From positions 7,950,271 to 8,014,270 of the forward strand of contig OX457032.1 of the NCBI GenBank assembly GCA_949752745.1: a DNA stretch of 64,000 bases, written 5' to 3'. Position 1 is the first letter of the stretch. Each line of letters opens with the position of its first letter. The stretch comes from Protula sp. h YS-2021 (lineage: Eukaryota; Annelida; Polychaeta; Sabellida; Serpulidae). A program made the position numbers and the translations under genes. The notes under the pieces are model-generated. The model was not told the origin of the DNA and did not search any database. It worked only from the letters and a program-made list of their open reading frames with translations. Positions 1 through 15,125 of this stretch are shown here, piece after piece.

Positions 1-171
1 ACATTTCTGCAATTAAAGGTCGATGAACAAGGAATGTTTCTCTGTTTTGTTTAGAAGAAATATATATAATCTGTCGAAAATCAACAGGTCTACATCATTA
101 TCCAATAAGATTGTATTTTACATATCATTTCAGTAGACAAATTGTTTTGAAAAATGTTTTTTTCACAAGAT

Positions 172-1097
172 ACCCCCTAAGATTACGGACAGTAATCTAA
201 CTTGAAAAATAATGATGAATATTCAAATATTCGTTCATATTCAATGAACATGTGTACACAAGACCTTCAGCTTTGAATAAGTTGTAGTAAAATGTCATAT
301 AACTAAAGTTTCAAACTATTTCTCATACACAATTTGAAAACTAGATTTATTATCAATGATATTTGGATGCTGGCTGGGACAATTCAGTAGTGCCAAAACA
401 TTATCTTGTAGCTAACAAAATTTTCATCCGTTCTAAATCTACTAATGCTTCCTCTAAACATTCTTTACAACCTATCCCTAATGTCATGGACAATAATTCC
501 ACAAAAAATAAATCAATATTTTTCATTTTTTGTGAAATTTTATGACTATTGCATTCTGGATTAATTATTTGTAGAAACATTGAATAAAACAACAGTTTTT
601 AGCTATGATTCATAACAAGACAAGCTTTAGTCTAATTTAAAGAATCGACAAAATGCTCCAAGACCCTGAACAATAATACCCCTAAGACGGCGGACGTTTA
701 CATAGTGGTTATTGTTTCAGATACATTTATTCAATATGGTTTTCAGATCAAACATACCTTCATACTGTAGCTAAACTTATGTTTAAATGCCGAGCTTACA
801 AGTTCCTATGTTATTATCTGTCTTAGATGAAAACATGTTCCTTTGATAATTCTTCTCAAAATACCCCCTAAGATCATGGACAGTTGCTTCACTAAATGAT
901 ACTATAAAAACAAAAGCGTTTTCAATTTGCGACAATAACAACACAAAAACAATCAAAATGCAACATGCTGACTCTAAATCTGACAAAATAACACCTGTAA
1001 ATTATAATTATTAGTACCATATTGTTTAATCTCAATTAAGTTGGCAAACATATGATTTTCAGGTCAAGATGAGCAATAGCCCTTAAAACGACGGACA
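172..1097 (+). other. Five CCCCTAAG-N-CGGACA-type motifs inside satellite unit 1
   Basis: Within unit 1 related words occur at 172-191 (CCCCCTAAGATTACGGACA), 473-492 (weaker: TCCCTAATGTCATGGACA), 677-696 (CCCCTAAGACGGCGGACG), 862-882 (CCCCCTAAGATCATGGACA) and 1079-1097 (CCCTTAAAACGACGGACA). Spacing is about 301, 204, 185, 217 and then 187 bp to the next unit. The set recurs in every full unit. This suggests the 1,095-bp unit grew from roughly 200-bp monomers, or that the word is a repeated binding site. The same word builds the 106-bp array at 26,255-27,020. Function is unknown. Confidence 0.75.
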
Positions 1098-4000
1098 TTT
1101 CTGCAATTAAAGGTCGATGAACAAGGAATGTTTCTCTGTTTTGTTTAGAAGAAATATATATAATCTGTCGAAAATCAACAGGTCTACATCATTATCCAAT
1201 AAGATTGTATTTTACATATCATTTCAGTAGACAAATTGTTTTGAAAAATGTTTTTTTCACAAGATACCCCCTAAGATTACGGACAGTAATCTAACTTGAA
1301 AAATAATGATGAATATTCAAATATTCGTTCATATTCAATGAACATGTGTACACAAGACCTTCAGCTTTGAATAAGTTGTAGTAAAATGTCATATAACTAA
1401 AGTTTCAAACTATTTCTCATACACAATTTGAAAATTAGATTTATTATCAAAGATATTTGGATGCTGGCTGGGACAATTCAGTAGTGCCAAAACATTATCT
1501 TGTAGCTAACAAAATTTTCATCCGTTCTAAATCTACTAATGCTTCCTCTAAACATTCTTTACAACCTATCCCTAATGTCATGGACAATAATTCCACAAAA
1601 AATAAATCAATATTTTTCATTTTTTGTGAAATTTTATGACTATTGCATTCTGGATTAATTATTTGTAGAAACATTGAATAAAACAACAGTTTTTAGCTAT
1701 GATTCATAACAAGACAAGCTTTAGTCTAATTTAAAGAATCGACAAAATGCTCCAAGACCCTCAACAATAATACCCCTTAAGACGGCGGACGTTTACATAG
1801 TGGTTATTGTTTCAGATACATTTATTCAATATGGTTTTCAGATCAAACATACCTTCATACTGTAGCTAAACTTATGTTTAAATGCCGAGCTTACAAGTTC
1901 CTATGTTATTATCTGTCTTAGATGAAAACATGTTCCTTTGATAATTCTTCTCAAAATACCCCCTAAGATCATGGACAGTTGCTTCACTAAATGATACTAT
2001 AAAAACAAAAGCGTTTTCAATTTGCAACGATAACAACACAAAAACAATCAAAATGCAACATGCTGACTCTAAATCTGACAAAATAACACCTGTAAATTAT
2101 AATTATTAGTACCATATTGTTAAATCTCAATTAAGTTGGCAAACATATGATTTTCAGATCAAGATGAGCAATAGCCCTTAAAACGACGGACATTTCTGCA
2201 ATTAAAGGTCGATGAACAAGGAATGTTTCTCTGTTTTGTTTAGAAGAAATATATATAATCTGTCGAAAATCAACAGGTCTACATCATTATCCAATAAGAT
2301 TGTATTTTACATATCATTTCAGTAGACAAATTGTTTTGAAAATTTTTTTTTTGACAAGATACCCCCTAAGATTACGGACAGTAATCTAACTTGAAAAATA
2401 ATGATGAATATTCAAATATTCGTTCATATTCAATGAACATGTGTACACAAGAGCTTCCGCTTTGAATAAGTTGTAGTAAAATGTCATATAACTAAAGTTT
2501 CAAAATATTTCTCACACACAATTTGAAAATTAGGTTTATTATCAAAGATATTTGGCTGCTGGCTGGCACAATTCAGTAGTGCCAAAACATTATCTTGTAG
2601 CTAACAAAATTTTCATCCGTTCTAAATCTACTAATGCTTCCTCTAAACATTCTTTACAACCTATCCCTAATGTCATGGACAATAATTCCACAAAAAATAA
2701 ATCAATATTTTTCATTTTTTGTGAAATTTTATGACTATTGCATTCTGGATTAATTATTTGTAGAAACATTGAATAAAACAACAGTTTTTAGCTATGATTC
2801 ATAACAAGACAAGCTTTAGTCTAATTTAAAGAATCGACAAAATGCTCCAAGACCCTGAACAAAAATACCCCTTAAGACGGCGGACGTTTACATAGTGGTT
2901 ATTGTTTCAGATACATTTATTCAATATGGTTTTCAGATCAAACATACCTTCATACTGTAGCTAAACTTATGTTTAAATTCCGAGCTTACAAGTTCCTATG
3001 TTATTATCTGTCTTAGATGAAAACATGTTCCTTTGATAATTCTTCTCAAAATACCCCCTAAGATCATGGACAGTTGCTTCACTAAATGATACTATAAAAA
3101 CAAAAGCGTTTTCAATTTGCAACGATAACAACACAAAAACAATCAAAATGCAACATGCTGACTCTAAATCTGACAAAATAACACCTGTAAATTATAATTA
3201 TTAGTACCATATTGTTAAATCTCAATTAAGTTGGCAAACATATGATTTTCAGATCAAGATGAGCAATAGCCCTTAAAACGACGGACATTTCTGCAATTAA
3301 AGGTCGATGAACAAGGAATGTTTCTCTGTTTTGTTTAGAAGAAATATATATAATCTGTCGAAAATCAACAGGTCTACATCATTATCCAATAAGATTGTAT
3401 TTTACATATCATTTCAGTAGACAAATTGTTTTGAAAAATTTTTTTTTGACAAGATACCCCCTAAGATTACGGACAGTAATCTAACTTGAAAAATAATGAT
3501 GAATATTCAAATATTCGTTCATATTCAATGAACATGTGTACACAAGACCTTCAGCTTTGAATAAGTTGTAGTAAAATGTCATATAACTAAAGTTTCAAAA
3601 TATTTCTCACACACAATTTGAAAATTAGATTTATTATCAAAGATATTTGGCTGCTGGCTGGCACAATTCAGTAGTGCCAAAACATTATCTTGTAGCTAAC
3701 AAAATTTTCATCCGTTCTAAATCTACTAATGCTTCCTCTAAACATTCTTTACAACCTATCCCTAATGTCATGGACAATAATTCCACAAAAAATAAATCAA
3801 TATTTTTCATTTTTTGTGAAATTTTATGACTATTGCATTCTGGATTAATTATTTGTAGAAACATTGAATAAAACAACAGTTTTTAGCTATGATTCATAAC
3901 AAGACAAGCTTTAGTCTAATTTAAAGAATCGACAAAATGCTCCAAGACCCTGAACAATAATACCCCTTAAGACGGCGGACGTTTACATAGTGGTTATTGT

Positions 4001-7000
4001 TTCAGATACATTTATTCAATATGGTTTTCAGATCAAACATACCTTCATACTGTAGCTAAACTTATGTTTAAATGCCGAGCTTACAAGTTCCTATGTTATT
4101 ATCTGTCTTAGATGAAAACATGTTCCTTTGATAATTCTTCTCAAAATACCCCCTAAGATCATGGACAGTTGCTTCACTAAATGATACTATAAAAACAAAA
4201 GCGTTTTCAATTTGCGACAATAACAACACAAAAACAATCAAAATGCAACATGCTGACTCTAAATCTGACAAAATAACACCTGTAAATTATAATTATTAGT
4301 ACCATATTGTTTAATCTCAATTAAGTTGGCAAACATATGATTTTCAGGTCAAGATGAACAATAGCCCTTAAAACGACGGACATTTCTGCAATTAAAGGTC
4401 GATGAACAAGGAATGTTTCTCTGTTTTGTTTAGAAGAAATATATATAATCTGTCGAAAATCAACAGGTCTACATCATTATCCAATAAGATTGTATTTTAC
4501 ATATCATTTCAGTAGACAAATTGTTTTGAAAAATGTTTTTTTCACAAGATACCCCCTAAGATTACGGACAGTAATCTAACTTGAAAAATAATGATGAATA
4601 TTCAAATATTCGTTCATATTCAATGAACATGTGTACACAAGAGCTTCCGCTTTGAATAAGTTGTAGTAAAATGTCATATAACTAAAGTTTCAAAATATTT
4701 CTCACACACAATTTGAAAATTAGGTTTATTATCAAAGATATTTGGCTGCTGGCTGGCACAATTCAGTAGTGCCAAAACATTATCTTGTAGCTAACAAAAT
4801 TTTCATCCGTTCTAAATCTACTAATGCTTCCTCTAAACATTCTTTACAACCTATCCCTAATGTCATGGACAATAATTCCACAAAAAATAAATCAATATTT
4901 TTCATTTTTTGTGAAATTTTATGACTATTGCATTCTGGATTAATTATTTGTAGAAACATTGAATAAAACAACAGTTTTTAGCTATGATTCATAACAAGAC
5001 AAGCTTTAGTCTAATTTAAAGAATCGACAAAATGCTCCAAGACCCTGAACAATAATACCCCTTAAGACGGCGGACGTTTACATAGTGGTTATTGTTTCAG
5101 ATACATTTATTCAATATGGTTTTCAGATCAAACATACCTTCATACTGTAGCTAAACTTATGTTTAAATGCCGAGCTTACAAGTTCCTATGTTATTATCTG
5201 TCTTAGATGAAAACATGTTCCTTTGATAATTCTTCTCAAAATACCCCCTAAGATCATGGACAGTTGCTTCACTAAATGATACTATAAAAACAAAAGCGTT
5301 TTCAATTTGCAACGATAACAACACAAAAACAATCAAAATGCAACATGCTGACTCTAAATCTGACAAAATAACACCTGTAAATTATAATTATTAGTACCAT
5401 ATTGTTAAATCTCAATTAAGTTGGCAAACATATGATTTTCAGATCAAGATGAGCAATAGCCCTTAAAACGACGGACATTTCTGCAATTAAAGGTCGATGA
5501 ACAAGGAATGTTTCTCTGTTTTGTTTAGAAGAAATATATATAATCTGTCGAAAATCAACAGGTCTACATCATTATCCAATAAGATTGTATTTTACATATC
5601 ATTTCAGTAGACAAATTGTTTTGAAAATTTTTTTTTTGACAAGATACCCCCTAAGATTACGGACAGTAATCTAACTTGAAAAATAATGATGAATATTCAA
5701 ATATTCGTTCATATTCAATGAACATGTGTACACAAGAGCTTCCGCTTTGAATAAGTTGTAGTAAAATGTCATATAACTAAAGTTTCAAAATATTTCTCAC
5801 ACACAATTTGAAAATTAGGTTTATTATCAAAGATATTTGGCTGCTGGCTGGCACAATTCAGTAGTGCCAAAACATTATCTTGTAGCTAACAAAATTTTCA
5901 TCCGTTCTAAATCTACTAATGCTTCCTCTAAACATTCTTTACAACCTATCCCTAATGTCATGGACAATAATTCCACAAAAAATAAATCAATATTTTTCAT
6001 TTTTTGTGAAATTTTATGACTATTGCATTCTGGATTAATTATTTGTAGAAACATTGAATAAAACAACAGTTTTTAGCTATGATTCATAACAAGACAAGCT
6101 TTAGTCTAATTTAAAGAATCGACAAAATGCTCCAAGACCCTGAACAATAATACCCCTTAAGACGGCGGACGTTTACATAGTGGTTATTGTTTCAGATACA
6201 TTTATTCAATATGGTTTTCAGATCAAACATACCTTCATACTGTAGCTAAACTTATGTTTAAATGCCGAGCTTACAAGTTCCTATGTTATTATCTGTCTTA
6301 GATGAAAACATGTTCCTTTGATAATTCTTCTCAAAATACCCCCTAAGATCATGGACAGTTGCTTCACTAAATGATACTATAAAAACAAAAGCGTTTTCAA
6401 TTTGCAACGATAACAACACAAAAACAATCAAAATGCAACATGCTGACTCTAAATCTGACAAAATAACACCTGTAAATTATAATTATTAGTACCATATTGT
6501 TAAATCTCAATTAAGTTGGCAAACATATGATTTTCAGATCAAGATGAGCAATAGCCCTTAAAACGACGGACATTTCTGCAATTAAAGGTCGATGAACAAG
6601 GAATGTTTCTCTGTTTTGTTTAGAAGAAATATATATAATCTGTCGAAAATCAACAGGTCTACATCATTATCCAATAAGATTGTATTTTACATATCATTTC
6701 AGTAGACAAATTGTTTTGAAAAATTTTTTTTTGACAAGATACCCCCTAAGATTACGGACAGTAATCTAACTTGAAAAATAATGATGAATATTCAAATATT
6801 CGTTCATATTCAATGAACATGTGTACACAAGACCTTCAGCTTTGAATAAGTTGTAGTAAAATGTCATATAACTAAAGTTTCAAAATATTTCTCACACACA
6901 ATTTGAAAATTAGATTTATTATCAAAGATATTTGGCTGCTGGCTGGCACAATTCAGTAGTGCCAAAACATTATCTTGTAGCTAACAAAATTTTCATCCGT

Positions 7001-10000
7001 TCTAAATCTACTAATGCTTCCTCTAAACATTCTTTACAACCTATCCCTAATATCATGGACAATAATTCTACAAAAAGTAAATCAATATTTTTCATTTTTT
7101 GTGAAATTTTATGACTATTGCATTCTGGATTAATTATTTGTAGAAACATTGAATAAAACAACAGTTTTTAGCTATGATTCATAACAAGACAAGCTTTAGT
7201 CTAATTTAAAGAATCGACAAAATGCTCCAAGACCCTCAACAATAATACCCCTTAAGACGGCGGACGTTTACATAGTGGTTATTGTTTCAGATACATTTAT
7301 TCAATATGGTTTTCAGATCAAACATACCTTCATACTGTAGCTAAACTTATGTTTAAATGCCGAGCTTACAAGTTCCTATGTTATTATCTGTCTTAGATGA
7401 AAACATGTTCCTTTGATAATTCTTCTCAAAATACCCCCTAAGATCATGGACAGTTGCTTCACTAAATGATACTATAAAAACAAAAGCGTTTTCAATTTGC
7501 GACAATAACAACACAAAAACAATCAAAATGCAACATGCTGACTCTAAATCTGACAAAATAACACCTGTAAATTATAATTATTAGTACCATATTGTTTAAT
7601 CTCAATTAAGTTGGCAAACATATGATTTTCAGGTCAAGATGAGCAATAGCCCTTAAAACGACGGACATTTCTGCAATTAAAGGTCGATGAACAAGGAATG
7701 TTTCTCTGTTTTGTTTAGAAGAAATATATATAATCTGTCGAAAATCAACAGGTCTACATCATTATCCAATAAGATTGTATTTTACATATCATTTCAGTAG
7801 ACAAATTGTTTTGAAAAATGTTTTTTTGACAAGATACCCCCTAAGATTACGGACAGTAATCTAACTTGAAAAATAATGATGAATATTCAAATATTCGTTC
7901 ATATTCAATGAACATGTGTACACAAGACCTTCAGCTTTGAATAAGTTGTAGTAAAATGTCATATAACTAAAGTTTCAAAATATTTCTCACACACAATTTG
8001 AAAATTAGATTTATTATCAAAGATATTTGGCTGCTGGCTGGCACAATTCAGTAGTGCCAAAACATTATCTTGTAGCTAACAAAATTTTCATCCGTTCTAA
8101 ATCTACTAATGCTTCCTCTAAACATTCTTTACAACCTATCCCTAATATCATGGACAATAATTCTACAAAAAGTAAATCAATATTTTTCATTTTTTGTGAA
8201 ATTTTATGACTATTGCATTCTGGATTAATTATTTGTAGAAACATTGAATAAAACAACAGTTTTTAGCTATGATTCATAACAAGACAAGCTTTAGTCTAAT
8301 TTAAAGAATCGACAAAATGCTCCAAGACCCTCAACAATAATACCCCTTAAGACGGCGGACGTTTACATAGTGGTTATTGTTTCAGATACATTTATTCAAT
8401 ATGGTTTTCAGATCAAACATACCTTCATACTGTAGCTAAACTTATGTTTAAATGCCGAGCTTACAAGTTCCTATGTTATTATCTGTCTTAGATGAAAACA
8501 TGTTCCTTTGATAATTCTTCTCAAAATACCCCCTAAGATCATGGACAGTTGCTTCACTAAATGATACTATAAAAACAAAAGCGTTTTCAATTTGCGACAA
8601 TAACAACACAAAAACAATCAAAATGCAACATGCTGACTCTAAATCTGACAAAATAACACCTGTAAATTATAATTATTAGTACCATATTGTTTAATCTCAA
8701 TTAAGTTGGCAAACATATGATTTTCAGGTCAAGATGAGCAATAGCCCTTAAAACGACGGACATTTCTGCAATTAAAGGTCGATGAACAAGGAATGTTTCT
8801 CTGTTTTGTTTAGAAGAAATATATATAATCTGTCGAAAATCAACAGGTCTACATCATTATCCAATAAGATTGTATTTTACATATCATTTCAGTAGACAAA
8901 TTGTTTTGAAAAATGTTTTTTTCACAAGATACCCCCTAAGATTACGGACAGTAATCTAACTTGAAAAATAATGATGAATATTCAAATATTCGTTCATATT
9001 CAATGAACATGTGTACACAAGACCTTCAGCTTTGAATAAGTTGTAGTAAAATGTCATATAACTAAAGTTTCAAAATATTTCTCACACACAATTTGAAAAT
9101 TAGATTTATTATCAAAGATATTTGGCTGCTGGCTGGCACAATTCAGTAGTGCCAAAACATTATCTTGTAGCTAACAAAATTTTCATCCGTTCTAAATCTA
9201 CTAATGCTTCCTCTAAACATTCTTTACAACCTATCCCTAATGTCATGGACAATAATTCCACAAAAAATAAATCAATATTTTTCATTTTTTGTGAAATTTT
9301 ATGACTATTGCATTCTGGATTAATTATTTGTAGAAACATTGAATAAAACAACAGTTTTTAGCTATGATTCATAACAAGACAAGCTTTAGTCTAATTTAAA
9401 GAATCGACAAAATGCTCCAAGACCCTCAACAATAATACCCCTTAAGACGGCGGACGTTTACATAGTGGTTATTGTTTCAGATACATTTATTCAATATGGT
9501 TTTCAGATCAAACATACCTTCATACTGTAGCTAAACTTATGTTTAAATGCCGAGCTTACAAGTTCCTATGTTATTATCTGTCTTAGATGAAAACATGTTC
9601 CTTTGATAATTCTTCTCAAAATACCCCCTAAGATCATGGACAGTTGCTTCACTAAATGATACTATAAAAACAAAAGCGTTTTCAATTTGCAACGATAACA
9701 ACACAAAAACAATCAAAATGCAACATGCTGACTCTAAATCTGACAAAATAACACCTGTAAATTATAATTATTAGTACCATATTGTTAAATCTCAATTAAG
9801 TTGGCAAACATATGATTTTCAGATCAAGATGAGCAATAGCCCTTAAAACGACGGACATTTCTGCAATTAAAGGTCGATGAACAAGGAATGTTTCTCTGTT
9901 TTGTTTAGAAGAAATATATATAATCTGTCGAAAATCAACAGGTCTACATCATTATCCAATAAGATTGTATTTTACATATCATTTCAGTAGACAAATTGTT

Positions 10001-12207
10001 TTGAAAAATGTTTTTTTCACAAGATACCCCCTAAGATTACGGACAGTAATCTAACTTGAAAAATAATGATGAATATTCAAATATTCGTTCATATTCAATG
10101 AACATGTGTACACAAGAGCTTCCGCTTTGAATAAGTTGTAGTAAAATGTCATATAACTAAAGTTTCAAAATATTTCTCACACACAATTTGAAAATTAGAT
10201 TTATTATCAAAGATATTTGGCTGCTGGCTGGCACAATTCAGTAGTGCCAAAACATTATCTTGTAGCTAACAAAATTTTCATCCGTTCTAAATCTACTAAT
10301 GCTTCCTCTAAACATTCTTTACAACCTATCCCTAATGTCATGGACAATAATTCCACAAAAAATAAATCAATATTTTTCATTTTTTGTGAAATTTTATGAC
10401 TATTGCATTCTGGATTAATTATTTGTAGAAACATTGAATAAAACAACAGTTTTTAGCTATGATTCATAACAAGACAAGCTTTAGTCTAATTTAAAGAATC
10501 GACAAAATGCTCCAAGACCCTCAACAATAATACCCCTTAAGACGGCGGACGTTTACATAGTGGTTATTGTTTCAGATACATTTATTCAATATGGTTTTCA
10601 GATCAAACATACCTTCATACTGTAGCTAAACTTATGTTTAAATGCCGAGCTTACAAGTTCCTATGTTATTATCTGTCTTAGATGAAAACATGTTCCTTTG
10701 ATAATTCTTCTCAAAATACCCCCTAAGATCATGGACAGTTGCTTCACTAAATGATACTATAAAAACAAAAGCGTTTTCAATTTGCAACGATAACAACACA
10801 AAAACAATCAAAATGCAACATGCTGACTCTAAATCTGACAAAATAACACCTGTAAATTATAATTATTAGTACCATATTGTTAAATCTCAATTAAGTTGGC
10901 AAACATATGATTTTCAGATCAAGATGAGCAATAGCCCTTAAAACGACGGACATTTCTGCAATTAAAGGTCGATGAACAAGGAATGTTTCTCTGTTTTGTT
11001 TAGAAGAAATATATATAATCTGTCGAAAATCAACAGGTCTACATCATTATCCAATAAGATTGTATTTTACATATCATTTCAGTAGACAAATTGTTTTGAA
11101 AATTTTTTTTTTGACAAGATACCCCCTAAGATTACGGACAGTAATCTAACTTGAAAAATAATGATGAATATTCAAATATTCGTTCATATTCAATGAACAT
11201 GTGTACACAAGACCTTCCGCTTTGAATAAGTTGTAGTAAAATGTCATATAACTAAAGTTTCAAAATATTTCTCACACACAATTTGAAAATTAGATTTATT
11301 ATCAAAGATATTTGGCTGCTGGCTGGCACAATTCAGTAGTGCCAAAACATTATCTTGTAGCTAACAAAATTTTCATCCGTTCTAAATCTACTAATGCTTC
11401 CTCTAAACATTCTTTACAACCTATCCCTAATGTCATGGACAATAATTCCACAAAAAATAAATCAATATTTTTCATTTTTTGTGAAATTTTATGACTATTG
11501 CATTCTGGATTAATTATTTGTAGAAACATTGAATAAAACAACAGTTTTTAGCTATGATTCATAACAAGACAAGCTTTAGTCTAATTTAAAAAATCGACAA
11601 AATGCTCCAAGACCCTCAACAATAATACCCCTTAAGACGGCGGACGTTTACATAGTGGTTATTGTTTCAGATACATTTATTCAATATGGTTTTCAGATCA
11701 AACATACCTTCATACTGTAGCTAAACTTATGTTTAAATGCCGAGCTTACAAGTTCCTATGTTATTATCTGTCTTAGATGAAAACATGTTCCTTTGATAAT
11801 TCTTCTCAAAATACCCCCTAAGATCATGGACAGTTGCTTCACTAAATGATACTATAAAAACAAAAGCGTTTTCAATTTGCAACGATAACAACACAAAAAC
11901 AATCAAAATGCAACATGCTGACTCTAAATCTGACAAAATAACACCTGTAAATTATAATTATCGGTACCATATTGATTATTCTCAATTAAGTTGGCAAACA
12001 TATGATTTTCAGATCAAGATGAGCAATAGCCCTTAAAACGACGGACATTTCTGCAATTAAAGGTCGATGAACAAGGAATGTTTCTCTGTTTTGTTTAGAA
12101 GAAATATATATAATCTGTCGAAAATCAACAGGTCTACATCATTATCCAATAAGATTGTATTTTACATATCATTTCAGTAGACAAATTGTTTTGAAAAATG
12201 TTTTTTT

Positions 12208-12218
12208 CACAAGATACC
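12208..12218. repeat. 11-bp target site duplication of LINE insertion (left copy)
   Basis: CACAAGATACC lies immediately left of the inserted DNA and is repeated at 13,101-13,111, directly right of it. Uninterrupted satellite units contain the word once, in CACAAGATACCCCCTAAG. This proves that the 882 bp between the copies is an insertion into one satellite unit. Confidence 0.95.
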
Positions 12219-12219
12219 T

Positions 12220-12915
12220 GATGGGTCTTCTATTTTCTCTGCAGAAGTTAGAGCCCTGCAGCTAGCTATGCAAATTGTCAAGATTAGCCGCTACAAAAAA
12301 TTCATATTGTGCGTGGACTCCATGTCAGTGCTTGAGTCACTAGAAAACTTACAGGTATCCAACCCATTAATTTTGGACTTGATAGAAAAACACGACGAAG
12401 TGGTAAAAGCTGGCAAAGAGATAATATTTTGTTGGGTACCGAGCCACGTTGGAATCCCGGGCAACGAGGCAGCCGACAAAGGCGCCAAAGAAGCGTTAAA
12501 CCAAGACTGCTCAGATTTCCTTATACCGTCATCAGATTTTAAGTGCCATATTTCTAGATATGTCAAAAATCTATGGCAACAATATTGGGATGAACAAACC
12601 AACAATAAGCTATACCAAATTAACCCTGTGGTAGGGCGCAAATTGCCCTCCCTAAATGGCCTTCGCGACGATATGGTAATTCACAGATTAAGAATAGGAC
12701 ATTCTTACACTACTCACAAACACCTCTTAAGAGGTGAACCACAACCCGAATGTATAAGTTGTCAGGAACGGTATACAGTAAAACACATCTTGATAGATTG
12801 TATAGACTTCAATCACATTCGTCCCCGTTATTATAGAGTTGATTCCATGAGAGAGCTCTTTGAGAAGGTAAATTCCAACAAGGTCCTAGAATTTTTAAAA
12901 GAGATTAATAAGTAA
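12220..12915 (+). pseudogene. LINE ORF2 C-terminus: RNase H domain and CCHC-type finger (5' truncated)
   Basis: The frame is open from the insertion edge at 12,220 to the stop at 12,913-12,915, about 231 codons. There is no authentic start, and the first internal Met at 12,268 is only incidental. RNase HI landmarks are visible: SAEVRALQLA (catalytic Glu), ILCVDSMSVLESL (catalytic Asp) and WVPSHVGIPGNEAAD (His loop and last Asp). The first catalytic Asp of the fold would lie upstream and has been lost with the 5' end. Near residues 160-178 after the internal Met, CISC followed by VKHILIDC is the zinc-binding finger that ends many LINE ORF2 proteins. The intact family protein would also have an endonuclease and a reverse transcriptase. 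The frame itself is undamaged, which fits a fairly recent insertion. Confidence 0.92.
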
Positions 12916-12998
12916 TCCTATGTGTAGACCACCGTTAAGTCTATTTTTAGTATATTTTTTAGTATATTTAAGACTTTATTTTATAATCATTTTTAATC

Positions 12999-13100
12999 AA
13001 TAAAGTATAAATTCGACAAAGTTACCAGGAATGACACAATATGACCTGCAACAGGTTGGCGGTGTCGTTAAACCAATCAAATAACTAACTAACTAACTAA
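12999..13100 (+). other. LINE polyadenylation signal and (TAAC)n tail
   Basis: AATAAA at 12,999-13,004 is followed about 80 bp later by a TAAC tetranucleotide run at 13,082-13,100 that abuts the right target duplication. A simple-repeat tail instead of poly(A) is known for I-type LINEs. Confidence 0.8.
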
Positions 13101-15125
13101 CACAAGATACCCCCTAAGATTACGGACAGTAATCTAACTTGAAAAATAATGATGAATATTCAAATATTCGTTCATATTCAATGAACATGTGTACACAAGA
13201 CCTTCCGCTTTGAATAAGTTGTAGTAAAATGTCATATAACTAAAGTTTCAAAATATTTCTCACACACAATTTGAAAATTAGATTTATTATCAAAGATATT
13301 TGGCTGCTGGCTGGCACAATTCAGTAGTACCAAAACATTATCTTGTAGCTAACAAAATTTTCATCCGTTCTAAATCTACTAATGCTTCCTCTAAACATTC
13401 TTTACAACCTATCCCTAATGTCATGGACAATAATTCCACAAAAAATAAATCAATATTTTTCATTTTTGTGAAATTTTATGACTATTGCATTCTGGATTAA
13501 TTATTTGTAGAAACATTGAATAAAACAACAGTTTTTAGCTATGATTCATAACAAGACAAGCTTTAGTCTTATTTAAAGAATCGACAAAATGCTCCAAGAC
13601 CCTCAACAATAATACCCCTTAAGACGGCGGACGTTTACATAGTGGTTATTGTTTCAGATACATTTATTCAATATGGTTTTCAGATCAAACATACCTTCAT
13701 ACTGTAGCTAAACTTATGTTTAAATGCCGAGCTTACAAGTTCCTATGTTATTATCTGTCTTAGATGAAAACATGTTCCTTTGATAATTCTTCTCAAAATA
13801 CCCCCTAAGATCATGGACAGTTGCTTCACTAAAGGATACTATAAAAACAAAAGCGTTTTCAATTTGCAACGATAACAACACAAAAACAATCAAAATGCAA
13901 CATGCTGACTCTAAATCTGACAAAATAACACCTGTAAATTATAATTATTAGTACCATATTGTTTAATCTCAATTAAGTTGGCAAACATATGATTTTCAGA
14001 TCAAGATGAGCAATAGCCCTTAAAACGACGGACATTTCTGCAATTAAAGGTCGATGAACAAGGAATGTTTCTCTGTTTTGTTTAGAAGAAATATATATAA
14101 TCTGTCGAAAATCAACAGGTCTACATCATTATCCAATAAGATTGTATTTTACATATCATTTCAGTAGACAAATTGTTTTGAAAAATGTTTTTTGACAAGA
14201 TACCCCCTAAGATTACGGACAGTAATCTAACTTGAAAAATAATGATGAATATTCAAATATTCGTTCATATTCAATGAACATGTGTACACAAGACCTTCCG
14301 CTTTAAATAAGTTGTAGTAAAATGTCATATAACTAAAGTTTCAAAATATTTCTCACACACAATTTGAAAATTAGATTTATTATCAAAGATATTTGGATGC
14401 TGGCTGGCACAATTCAGTAGTGCCAAAACATTATCTTGTAGCTAACAAAATTTTCATCCGTTCTAAATCTACTAATGCTTTCTCTAAACATTCTTTACAA
14501 GCTATCCATAATGTCATGGACAATAATTCCACAAAAAATAAATCAATATTTTTCATTTTTTGTGAAATTTTATGACTATTGCATTCTGGATTAATTATTT
14601 GTAGAAACATTGAATAAAACAACAGTTTTTAGCTATGATTCATAACAAGACAAGCTTTAGTCTTATTTAAAGAATCGACAAAATGCTCCAAGACCCTCAA
14701 CAATAATACCCCTTAAGACGGCGGACGTTTACATAGTGGTTATTGTTTCAGATACATTCATTCAATATGGTTTTCAGATCAAACATACCTTCATACTGTA
14801 GCTAAACTTATGTTTAAATGCCGAGCTTACAAGTTCCTATGTTATTATCTGTCTTAGATGAAAACATGTTCCTTTGATAATTCTTCTCAAAATACCCCCT
14901 AAGATCATGGACAGTTGCTTCACTAAATGATACTATAAAAACAAAAGCGTTTTCAATTTGCAACGATAACAACACAAAAACAATCAAAATGCAACATGCT
15001 GACTCTAAATCTGACAAAATAACACCTGTAAATTATAATTATTAGTACCATATTGTTTAATCTCAATTAAGTTGGCAAACATATGATTTTCAGATCAAGA
15101 TGAGCAATAGCCCTTAAAACGACGG

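Larger units (their letters stand above)
12219..13100 (+). mobile_element. 5'-truncated non-LTR retrotransposon (I/Jockey-type LINE)
   Basis: This is an 882-bp insertion inside satellite unit 12, bounded by an 11-bp target duplication. It carries only the 3' end of a LINE: the C-terminal RNase H and zinc-finger coding part, a 3' UTR with AATAAA at 12,999-13,004, and a (TAAC)n tail ending at 13,100. Severe 5' truncation and a simple-repeat tail are classic products of target-primed reverse transcription. RNase H together with a TAA-type tail suggests the I group of LINEs (I, Nimb and relatives). It is the only interruption among the 22 units, so it entered after most of the array had formed and has not been copied to neighbouring units. 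Confidence 0.92.
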
